In this document: piece after piece, positions 1 through 5,666 of the stretch
Layout: the number at the start of each line of letters is the position of its first letter
Numbering within the stretch: position 1 is the stretch's first letter
Assembly: GCA_026713345.1 (NCBI GenBank)
Contig: JAPOOQ010000340.1
Location: 1 to 8,586 of the forward strand
Length of the DNA: 8,586 nt
Direction: 5' to 3'
From: Gemmatimonadota bacterium
Lineage (GTDB): Bacteria; Gemmatimonadota; Gemmatimonadetes; Longimicrobiales; Gaopeijiaceae
Notes under the pieces: model-generated
The model's input: only the letters and a program-made list of their open reading frames with translations
Database searches by the model: none
Told to the model about the DNA's origin: nothing
Position numbers and translations under genes: made by a program

Positions 1-51
1 CCGATCCGGCTGCGGCGGACGCCCAAGCACCCGGCTGACGAGTAGTTCAAG

Positions 52-125
<74 letters not shown>

Positions 126-137
126 AAGGTGCCGTGA

Positions 138-166
138 ATGATCCCCCGGGGAACATCCCGGGTCAA
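138..166 (-). promoter_or_regulatory. Putative sigma70-type promoter of tRNA-Arg
   Basis: On the minus strand a -35 box TTGACC (161-166, 5 of 6 consensus bases) and a -10 box GATCAT (138-143, 4 of 6) are separated by exactly 17 bp. Transcription would start about 6 nt before the tRNA 5' end. Two CCCGGG palindromes lie between or against these boxes. The spacing and position are good; the -10 box is only moderate. Confidence 0.5.
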
Positions 167-175
167 GCCCCCGGG
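145..175. repeat. Three CCCGGG palindromes between rnpB and tRNA-Arg
   Basis: CCCGGG occurs at 145-150, 157-162 and 170-175, at intervals of 12 and 13 bp. Each copy can pair with either neighbour, giving 6-bp stems with 6- or 7-nt loops that exclude one another. They sit after the 3' end of rnpB on the minus strand, where a transcription end would be expected, but no T-tract follows. They could be a weak terminator or an RNA-processing signal, or chance in a GC-rich spacer. Confidence 0.45.
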
Positions 176-211
176 CACGTGTCTGCGGCCACGGGGACGG
201 CGGAGACATGC

Positions 212-601
<390 letters not shown>

Positions 602-846
602 ACATTCAGGAAAGATGGTCGCGGCGCCGATGCGTGACCAGCCCGGCGTGCTCCCTCGGCTTCTTAGTTACCCGTGTCGGCGCGGTGCCGGGGCGCGGCG
701 GTGACTCTCCCGGCGTCCTCGCCCGGTCGCCGTGCGCGGAAACAGTCGGTTGTCCCCGCGGGTCGGGTCCGCCAACTCTCGATTTCTGCGGAACATATGT
801 TTCCATGAGACGGATAACCTGTTTCCGGGTTGTCATATAGCAGATG
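602..846. other. Intergenic region with AT-rich operator-like block
   Basis: I see no gene between rnpB, read leftwards, and the phosphatase gene, read rightwards. Up to about 780 the sequence is GC-rich and featureless apart from possible rnpB promoter boxes. From about 780 it turns AT-rich. AACATATGTT (792-801) is a perfect 10-bp palindrome. GATAACC (813-819) and GGTTGTC (828-834) form a 7-bp inverted repeat with one wobble. The heptamer TGTTTCC occurs at 798-804 and 820-826, 22 bp apart (about two helical turns), and inverted as GGAAACA at 738-744. The block lies directly upstream of the -35 box at 847, where an activator or repressor would bind. Confidence 0.45.
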
Positions 847-875
847 TTGACATTTCCGAATTCACACTACATTAT
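847..875 (+). promoter_or_regulatory. Putative sigma70-type promoter of the histidine phosphatase gene
   Basis: A perfect -35 box TTGACA (847-852) is followed after 17 bp by CATTAT (870-875), which matches the -10 consensus at 4 of 6 bases, within a locally AT-rich stretch. The start site would be near 882, leaving a leader of about 60 nt before the ATG at 945. This is one of the two best promoter-like matches in the window. Confidence 0.6.
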
Positions 876-880
876 TCATT

Positions 881-900
881 GTACGTCTCCAAAGACGTGC
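881..900 (+). promoter_or_regulatory. Hairpin at the predicted mRNA 5' end
   Basis: ACGTCT (883-888) and AGACGT (893-898) form a perfect 6-bp stem over a CCAA tetraloop. A G-C and a U-G pair extend it to 8 bp at the base. It begins almost exactly where transcription should start from the 847-875 promoter. It would therefore cap the transcript (mRNA stabilisation), or act as a start-site operator at the DNA level. Confidence 0.4.
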
Positions 901-944
901 GAGAGACACTCACGCTCCATCCGAATCGGGAAAGCCGGTTGTAG

Positions 945-1589
945 ATGGTCTGGTGCCGAGCACGAAAATCGAGAGTGGCCCGTCGCTGGTCAGCGGCTTT
1001 GCTTGCCGCGGTGCCGGTGCTGGCAGCGCTACCCCCGGTTTCGGCGACTCAGCTTCCCGAGGCACGCGATGACGATCCCGACCCGGTTGTGGTCTACCTG
1101 GTGCGCCACGCCGAAAAGGCCGACGACGGAACCGACGATCCACCGCTGACGCTGGCCGGGCAGATCCGCGTCAGGGTGCTGCGGCAACTCCTCAGCGACG
1201 CAGGGCTCACCCACGTCTACACGACCGACTGGAAGCGGACCCGTGATACGGCGCGTCCGTTCGCCGAAGCGCTGGGCGTGGAGGCGACCATCTACGATCC
1301 GCGCCAGCTCGAGCATCTCGCCGCCACCATTCGGGCCACGCCCGGAACGCACTTCGTATCGGGTCACAGCAACACCACGCCGGTGCTCGTTGCGGCACTC
1401 GGTGGCAATCCGTTCGATCCGATCGACGAGCTGGAGTACGACAGGCTCTATATCGTGGTGATCCATCCGGGCCAGCCTCCGGTGACCACGCTCCTCCGGT
1501 TCGGCGAACCCTACGTGGAGGGGTCCGACTTCGGCCTGCGGGCGGAACGGGGCAGCGTGCGACCACCCTCTTCGCGGCGGCGGAACTGA
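945..1589 (+). CDS. Exported histidine phosphatase family protein (SixA/PhoE-like)
   Basis: A member of the histidine phosphatase superfamily, branch 1, which removes phosphate through a phosphohistidine intermediate; the substrate is unknown. The protein has 214 residues. Residues 1-36 form a signal peptide: Arg-rich start, hydrophobic AALLAAVPVLAALPPV, then a SAT-Q cleavage region, so it should act outside the cytoplasm. The catalytic motif is LVRHAEK, with nucleophile His55. RTRDTA around residues 98-103 matches the second conserved Arg motif, and SGHSNTTP supplies the second His (His141). The family-typical IDELEYDRLYIV follows at 160-171. ATG 945 has only a weak GGGAAAG site 10 nt upstream; GTG 975 would also leave a plausible signal peptide. 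It has its own promoter and is convergent with the DUF481 gene, with a 19-bp gap. The Arg/Ser-rich tail is not conserved in the family as I know it. Confidence 0.9.
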   Translation: MVWCRARKSRVARRWSAALLAAVPVLAALPPVSATQLPEARDDDPDPVVVYLVRHAEKADDGTDDPPLTLAGQIRVRVLRQLLSDAGLTHVYTTDWKRTRDTARPFAEALGVEATIYDPRQLEHLAATIRATPGTHFVSGHSNTTPVLVAALGGNPFDPIDELEYDRLYIVVIHPGQPPVTTLLRFGEPYVEGSDFGLRAERGSVRPPSSRRRN

Positions 1590-1609
1590 CGCGGGGCGCC
1601 GGCGGAACT
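1578..1609 (+). repeat. 10-bp direct repeat spanning two convergent stop codons
   Basis: CGGCGGAACT occurs at 1578-1587 and again at 1600-1609. The first copy runs into the TGA of the plus-strand phosphatase gene, and the second into the stop of the minus-strand DUF481 gene. The 19-bp gap between them holds GGGGCGCCGGCGG but no hairpin with a T-tract. The repeat may be coincidental in GC-rich sequence. Confidence 0.35.
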
Positions 1610-2502
1610 CAGAAGGTCACCACCAGCGCGATCGTAAAGACGCGGTCCAGTTCGTCTCGCGGCACCAGCACCGTCCCGGTCCTCTCCCCTTCCGGGGAAC
1701 TCAGGGGCACCCTGCGCAGCGCCGGCTCGTTGTCGAAGGTGGTGCGGAGGGATGTCTTGAGGCCCAGGTGCTCGTTCATCGAAACGCTCATCGAGTTGGT
1801 CCAGTCGGCGCGCACGTCGGACGGATCGTCGCCGTTCCCGTCCAGGACGAGGTTGCTCCTCAACTCGGTGTTGTCCGTCATCTGGCGGCGGTAGTCGGAG
1901 GAGAGCCTCATCCCGAGGAAACGGCCCGCAGCGTCCGGATTGGGATCCACGTCGTTCTGCACCGTGTGCGTGAGCCCGTACGCCGTACGGAACCTCTGAC
2001 TCGAACTTCGGACCCACTGCGTGGAGACCCCGAACACATTCACCAGGCGGTGCCTGAAGCCGGCGAAGGTGTCCCGTTTCCACCCCGACTGCACGTACAC
2101 CGAGGTCCGTGCCGAAAACCGGCGGTCCACCCGCACCAGCGCGTTGTACTTCTCGGCCGACAGGTTGCTCTCGCTGGTTTCGTCGACGCGGTAGTCGGAC
2201 TCGCTGCCCACGGCTGCGCGGCGGACGCGGGTGGAACGCGTGCGGATGCCGCCCGCTTCCACCTTCACCTCGGTCCGGTCCCAGGCGCGCGACACCGTGC
2301 TTCCCAGTCCGAAGGTAGATGATTTGGCGTTTCCGCCCGTTCGGACAAAGCTGAATTCGCTGGAGGCATTCCACCTGCCGTTGGGCTCCTGCGCCTGGAG
2401 GGCCGTGGCCGCCAGCAGCAACAGCGCCGGGGTCGTCAGCGGCAGCACGCGGAACCCCTGGCCGGCCGCAATTCCGGTGATCGTCAACGCTCGCACCTTC
2501 AC
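1609..2502 (-). CDS. DUF481 (YdiY-like) outer-membrane beta-barrel protein
   Basis: The family is annotated as salt-induced outer membrane protein; its biochemical role is not established. The protein has 297 residues. Residues 1-38 are a signal peptide with hydrophobic core TTPALLLLAATALQ and cleavage near QAQ-E. The mature part is a series of amphipathic strands. Family-typical elements include FSFVRTGGNAKSSTFGLGS near 50-68, SAEKYNALVRVDRRFS near 115-130 and VQSGWKRDTFAGFRHRL near 137-153. It ends in VVTF; a C-terminal Phe is the usual signal for barrel insertion by BAM. The start is GTG, supported by GGGAGG with a 7-nt spacer. It is the third gene of the minus-strand run, 67 bp after the rhodanese gene with no strong terminator between, so co-transcription is possible but not shown. 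It may instead be a separate unit. Confidence 0.85.
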   Translation of the reverse strand: MKVRALTITGIAAGQGFRVLPLTTPALLLLAATALQAQEPNGRWNASSEFSFVRTGGNAKSSTFGLGSTVSRAWDRTEVKVEAGGIRTRSTRVRRAAVGSESDYRVDETSESNLSAEKYNALVRVDRRFSARTSVYVQSGWKRDTFAGFRHRLVNVFGVSTQWVRSSSQRFRTAYGLTHTVQNDVDPNPDAAGRFLGMRLSSDYRRQMTDNTELRSNLVLDGNGDDPSDVRADWTNSMSVSMNEHLGLKTSLRTTFDNEPALRRVPLSSPEGERTGTVLVPRDELDRVFTIALVVTF

Positions 2503-2569
2503 TCAATTCCCTCCCGGAGCTTCTCGTTCATGGGTCGCTACGCCACCGGGTTGGCTGGTCGCGCCTGCG

Positions 2570-3121
2570 CTACCAGGTGGTCCTGTAGCCGTCCGCGGCG
2601 AGGTTCCAGCGGCGGCCGTACACGTGCAATCGGTCGGTGGCCACGCCGTCGAGCACGAGCTGCCCGCCGATGTGCGTCCAGGCGAGCACACTGCCCTCCA
2701 GGTTCAGCACCTCCACCCCGCGCCTGCGCATCTCGCGCACGTAGCCGGAGCTGCGCACCCCGATGGTGCAGTACGCGACCACGGTCCTGCCGGCCAGATC
2801 CTCCAGCCTGGACTCGAATTCGTCGGCACTGATCGCGCCGGGCAGGGTGGACACGTTCCGCTCCCGTTCGGTGCGCACATCCACCAGCACGATCCCGCCC
2901 GCAGCGAGCGACTCCCGGAGCCCGGAGGGCGTGATCGTGGGAACATCGGGGTAGTCCTCCCTGATGTCCCTGATCATACGTTCCAGGGTGGCGCGCCGTG
3001 CGGCCTCGGTGCCCGGGGCCTGGGCGGTGGCGGGGGTCGCGGGAATGGCCCACAGGACAACGGCCACCATGCCGGTTCGGCAGAGGCCTGCGGCGCCCCC
3101 GCGCAGGATGCGGCTAGACAT
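2570..3121 (-). CDS. Secreted single-domain rhodanese-like sulfurtransferase
   Basis: Rhodaneses carry a sulfane sulfur as a cysteine persulfide and pass it to an acceptor. The protein has 183 residues. Residues 1-34 are a signal peptide (MVAVVLWAIPATPATAQA), so the enzyme should be periplasmic. The rhodanese fold follows: TPSGLRESLAAGGIVLVDVRTERE (64-87) with the DVR structural motif, PGAISADEF, and the active-site loop YCTIGVRSSGY with catalytic Cys118. The domain ends by about 152, and the remaining 30 residues are a Trp/Tyr-containing tail. I chose ATG 3121 because GGGAGG lies just upstream and because the start overlaps the end of the CstB-like gene by 8 bp, a sign of translational coupling. 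A longer reading frame upstream lies inside that gene and lacks a signal peptide. The acceptor is unknown. Confidence 0.9.
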   Translation of the reverse strand: MSSRILRGGAAGLCRTGMVAVVLWAIPATPATAQAPGTEAARRATLERMIRDIREDYPDVPTITPSGLRESLAAGGIVLVDVRTERERNVSTLPGAISADEFESRLEDLAGRTVVAYCTIGVRSSGYVREMRRRGVEVLNLEGSVLAWTHIGGQLVLDGVATDRLHVYGRRWNLAADGYRTTW

Positions 3122-4532
3122 GGTTGCCTCCCGTGTAGCTGAAGAGGTCGTTGACCGCGGACACCTCGAAGCCCTGCCCCTCCAGGTACGATACCGCGGC
3201 CGAGGCCCGGGCACCGCTCAGGCAGTGCACCAGGAGCCGCTTGTCCCTCGGCAGCTCCCCCAGCCGGCTGGCCAGGCGCGTGTGCGCGATGTTGCAGGCG
3301 CCTTCGAGCCGTCCGGCGGCAAATTCGGTGGCGCGGCGCACGTCGAGGACCTGCACGGCCGGGTCGCCGCGCCTCCGGGCCACCTCGTCGAAATCGATGA
3401 CTTCGATGCTCGCCAGCTCCCCGCCCGCAGCCTCGTAGGCCGACAGCTCCTCGGGGGGCGCCCACCCCGTGACGCGGTCGATCCCGATGCGGACGAGGTC
3501 GCGTACAGCCCCATCCAGCTCATTCTCCCCGCAGATCAGCACGATCGCCGACGCCGGATCCAGGTAGCATCCCGCGATCGTGGGGAACGACTTGTTGAGG
3601 GGCGCGTAGAGGGAGCCCCTGATGTGGCCGGCGTAGTAGCCGAGGCGATCGCCGCGCGTGTCGACCACCTGCGTGTGCCGGTTGCCGGCGGCGGCCAGCA
3701 ACTCCTTGGCCGAGAGCCGCCGCGGCCGGGGCAGCGAGCCGAGCAGCGCGGGCCCGCGGCGGTTCTCCTCCTTCATCCGCCCGAAGTACTGGGGCGGCTC
3801 CGGCTGCCCGTCGAGGATGTAGGAGACGAAGGCGTCCTCGCCCTTTCTGACCGCGGCGAGCGCCGGGCTGAAGCGTTTCTCATAGCCGGCGGTGGTGTCG
3901 GGAATCGCCCCGAGCGCCTTTCCGCAGGCGCTCCCCGCTCCGTGGCCGGGCCAGATGCGCAGGTAGTCCGGCAGCTCGAAGACCTCCAGCGCCGAACTGT
4001 AGAGCCGGCGCGCCGAAGGCTCCATCTCGCCCGCGTGCCCCGCCGCCGATTCGAGGAGGTCGGGCCGGCCGAGGTCGCCAACGAAGACGAAATCGCCCGA
4101 AATCATCCCCATGGGACTGTCGGCGCCCGAGCCCCGGTCGGTGATGAGGAAGCTGATGTGCTCCGGGGTGTGGCCGGGGGTGTGGAGGACCTGAAAGCCG
4201 ATTCCGCCGACAGTGAAGTGGCCGCCGTCGCGCAGGAGGGTCACGGAGTCGTGCCCGGCAGCCCATTCGTACTGCCATTCGGGGCCGCCCTCGGCGGAGA
4301 GGTACGCCCTGCACCCGTAGCGTTCGACGAGCTCGCGGCAACCGGACAGGAAGTCGGCGTGGATGTGCGTTTCCGCGGTGGCCGTGATGCGCAGCTCCTC
4401 GCGGCGGGCGATGGCGATGTAGCGATCCACGTCGCGCTCGGGATCGATGATGAGCGCCTGGCGCGTGCGCTGGCAGCCGACGAGATAGGCGTGCTGCGCC
4501 AGTTTGTCGTCGACGATCTGCCTGAAGAACAT
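3114..4532 (-). CDS. CstB-like persulfide dioxygenase-sulfurtransferase (MBL-rhodanese-rhodanese)
   Basis: A cytoplasmic enzyme of 472 residues, predicted to oxidise persulfide sulfur to sulfite and transfer sulfane sulfur. Residues 1 to about 250 are a metallo-beta-lactamase fold: THIHADFLSG (His56, His58, Asp60), HTPGHTPEH (His121), ISGDFVFVGDLGRPD (Asp147) and WPGHGAGSACGK (His197). His56, His121 and Asp147 correspond to the three iron ligands of ETHE1. The usual last His of HxHxDH is Phe61, but that residue is not an ETHE1 ligand. Residues about 271-368 form a first rhodanese-like domain. Its loop begins CGENE (Cys334) and lacks the usual Gly/Arg pattern, so it is probably inactive. Residues 375-472 form a second rhodanese with intact loop HCLSGARAS (Cys437). 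This order matches CstB (dioxygenase, pseudo-rhodanese, rhodanese). ATG 4532 has GGGAG upstream; an earlier ATG at 4583 falls at the predicted transcription start. It leads the minus-strand run. Confidence 0.9.
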   Translation of the reverse strand: MFFRQIVDDKLAQHAYLVGCQRTRQALIIDPERDVDRYIAIARREELRITATAETHIHADFLSGCRELVERYGCRAYLSAEGGPEWQYEWAAGHDSVTLLRDGGHFTVGGIGFQVLHTPGHTPEHISFLITDRGSGADSPMGMISGDFVFVGDLGRPDLLESAAGHAGEMEPSARRLYSSALEVFELPDYLRIWPGHGAGSACGKALGAIPDTTAGYEKRFSPALAAVRKGEDAFVSYILDGQPEPPQYFGRMKEENRRGPALLGSLPRPRRLSAKELLAAAGNRHTQVVDTRGDRLGYYAGHIRGSLYAPLNKSFPTIAGCYLDPASAIVLICGENELDGAVRDLVRIGIDRVTGWAPPEELSAYEAAGGELASIEVIDFDEVARRRGDPAVQVLDVRRATEFAAGRLEGACNIAHTRLASRLGELPRDKRLLVHCLSGARASAAVSYLEGQGFEVSAVNDLFSYTGGNHV

Positions 4533-4587
4533 GGTGGGCTCCCGGGGCCGTTGTCGGAACGCAGGAAGTTCGTCCCTGCACATCTAC

Positions 4588-4616
4588 CTTAACGGAATCC
4601 CCATACCGCCTGTCAA
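4588..4616 (-). promoter_or_regulatory. Putative sigma70-type promoter of the CstB-like gene cluster
   Basis: On the minus strand a perfect -35 box TTGACA (4611-4616) is followed after 17 bp by GTTAAG (4588-4593), a weak -10 box. Transcription would start near 4581, leaving a leader of about 50 nt before ATG 4532. Directly upstream of the -35 box the minus strand reads CGTTCACGTTCG, two CGTT units 6 bp apart, a possible contact site for a regulator. No CsoR/CstR-type regulator gene is in the window. Confidence 0.5.
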
Positions 4617-4685
4617 CGAACGTGAACGAGGCGGTGACGGCGGCAGGGACGGAACTCCCGGCGGGCGGCAGTTTCGCGGACCGAC

Positions 4686-4703
4686 GACCGGGACCGGGAC
4701 CGG
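4686..4703 (+). repeat. Tandem hexamer GACCGG x3
   Basis: Three perfect head-to-tail copies of GACCGG lie in the divergent control region, between the promoter of the CstB-like gene and the start of the Spy-like gene. They may be a repeated protein-binding half-site or a simple GC-rich microsatellite. The rest of 4617-4771 holds a CGTATACG palindrome (4742-4749), whose TATACG part could serve as the -10 box of the Spy-like gene; I see no matching -35 box. Confidence 0.5.
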
Positions 4704-4771
4704 GCGCCGGATATCGGCGGCTCGTTCGCAACGACCAGGATCGTATACGTAAGTCAACACAGGAGATGACT

Positions 4772-5434
4772 ATGAACAGGGCATATTTCTCGAGGATCGG
4801 GGTGGTCGCAGGTGTGCTCGGGCTGATGGTGGTCATGGGCGCCGCTCCCGGTGTGGAAGCGCAGCGGTGGGGTGGCGGCAACCGCGGCGGTGGTGGGTGG
4901 GGCGCGGGATGGGGCGCCGGCATGCGCGGAGGCGGTGGCAACTTCTCGGTGGAGAGCGTGATCCGGCTGGCCGATGAACTGGACTTGAGCGCGGCCCAGC
5001 AAGAGCAGCTGGAGGCCATCCGGGTGGAGCTGCTGGAGACGCAAACCAGCCGGGCCGTGCGGCAGATGGAGATGATCTCGGAGATCCGGGCCGGGATTCG
5101 CGAGCCGGAAGCGCTGCGCGCCGACGCCATGGAACTCGCCGGGCAGGCCCGGGAGACGCTGGGCGGGATGAGGGAACGCTACGACGCGATCCTCACCGAG
5201 GAGCAGCGCGAGGAACTGAGGCAGCTGAACCGGCGTACCGCCTGGCGTGGCGACCGGGATGCGCGCGACGGTCGGGGGCGCGATCGTTTCGACCGGGTGC
5301 GGGACGCCCGCGGGCGGGGAACGCCGGACCGGTGGCAAGCAGCCATGGACCGGTGGCGGGGGGCGATGGACAGGGGCGGACGCGGACGCGATGACGCACG
5401 GCCCGGCAGGCCGGGCGGCGGCCCGGGGTCCTGA
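4772..5434 (+). CDS. Spy/CpxP-like periplasmic protein with Gly-rich and Arg-rich arms
   Basis: The protein has 220 residues and resembles the Spy/CpxP (LTxxQ) group of periplasmic helical chaperones and stress proteins. Residues 1-30 are a signal peptide (VVAGVLGLMVVMGAAPGVEA, then Q31). Residues 31-57 are Gly/Trp-rich, with GGGNRGGGG-type repeats. Residues 60-152 are a charged, helical core. It contains LADELDLSAAQQEQLEAIR, a central stretch rich in Met, Glu and Arg, and YDAILTEEQREELRQL, where LTEEQ is the second LTxxQ-type motif. Residues 153-220 are a disordered tail rich in Arg, Asp and Gly with a short duplication. ATG 4772 has AGGAGA 5 nt upstream; an in-frame ATG at 4766 overlaps that site, and an upstream in-frame ATG at 4622 has no such site and no signal peptide. 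It is divergent from the CstB-like gene. Chaperone function is inferred from family resemblance only. Confidence 0.75.
   Translation: MNRAYFSRIGVVAGVLGLMVVMGAAPGVEAQRWGGGNRGGGGWGAGWGAGMRGGGGNFSVESVIRLADELDLSAAQQEQLEAIRVELLETQTSRAVRQMEMISEIRAGIREPEALRADAMELAGQARETLGGMRERYDAILTEEQREELRQLNRRTAWRGDRDARDGRGRDRFDRVRDARGRGTPDRWQAAMDRWRGAMDRGGRGRDDARPGRPGGGPGS
5327..5368 (+). repeat. 21-bp tandem duplication inside the Spy-like gene
   Basis: Two adjacent imperfect 21-bp units, each starting GACCGGTGGC and ending ATG, encode DRWQAAM and DRWRGAM. A third partial unit (DRGGRGR) follows. This shows that part of the Arg/Asp-rich tail grew by in-frame duplication. Confidence 0.6.
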
Positions 5435-5483
5435 TAACGCCGCGGCCCGCGCGGTCGCATCGTCCACCGAAGGCGGCGGGGAC

Positions 5484-5512
5484 TTATTTCAAGGGGTGCC
5501 GGGACGTATATT
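5484..5512 (+). promoter_or_regulatory. Putative promoter of tRNA-Lys
   Basis: TATATT (5507-5512) matches the -10 consensus at 5 of 6 bases and lies 11 bp upstream of the tRNA, so transcription would start a few nt before the mature 5' end. A poor -35 match, TTATTT (5484-5489), stands at 17-bp spacing. Confidence 0.5.
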
Positions 5513-5523
5513 TCAGTGTCGCC

Positions 5524-5596
5524 GCCCTGCTAGCTCAACTGGTAGAGCATCCGACTCTTAATCGGCAGGTTCGGGGTTCGAGTCCCTGGCGGGGCA
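5524..5596 (+). tRNA. tRNA-Lys (anticodon CTT)
   Basis: A complete 73-nt cloverleaf. The acceptor GCCCTGC pairs with GCGGGGC, with one T-G wobble, and A is the discriminator. The D arm is GCTC...GAGC, the anticodon loop CTCTTAA gives CTT (reads AAG, Lys), and the T arm is CGGGG-TTCGAGT-CCCTG. The outermost anticodon-stem position is a T-C mismatch. No CCA is encoded. The gene stands alone, between the Spy-like gene and convergent manA. Confidence 0.97.
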
Positions 5597-5612
5597 CTGA
5601 TTCGCGGCACCC

Positions 5613-5663
5613 GGGGCGGGGGCCCGCGGCGGGAAGACCTCTCGTCGCGGGCTTCCCCGCCCC
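5613..5663. terminator. Long GC-rich hairpin between tRNA-Lys and manA
   Basis: GGGGCGGGG (5613-5621) pairs with CCCCGCCCC (5655-5663). Directly inside, GCCCGCG (5622-5628) pairs with CGCGGGC (5646-5652), with only a 2-nt TT bulge on one side. That gives 16 bp of nearly continuous stem over a 17-nt loop. It fills the gap between two converging genes, 17 bp after the tRNA and 3 bp after the manA stop, so it could end transcription from both sides. Neither side has a T-tract, so a classic intrinsic terminator is not proven. Confidence 0.6.
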
Positions 5664-5666
5664 CCG

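Noticed and set aside
1..51. Possible end of another gene before tRNA-Arg
   Set aside because: Too short to show any motif; nothing can be supported.
3122..3214. 31-residue N-terminal extension of the secreted rhodanese
   Set aside because: It overlaps coding sequence of the CstB-like gene, is Arg/Pro/Ser-rich, and would displace the signal peptide.
4533..4583. Upstream ATG giving a 17-residue extension of the CstB-like protein
   Set aside because: The extension begins at about the predicted transcription start, is unlike the family N-terminus, and ATG 4532 has a better placed GGGAG site.
2964..4592. A 542-codon open frame on the plus strand
   Set aside because: It is antisense to the CstB-like gene, Arg/Ala/Gly/Val-rich without domains, and typical of the antisense frame of GC-rich genes.
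4622..4771. Upstream in-frame start for the Spy-like gene
   Set aside because: It would bury the signal peptide 50 residues inside the protein; AGGAGA just before 4772 and the signal peptide there fix the start.
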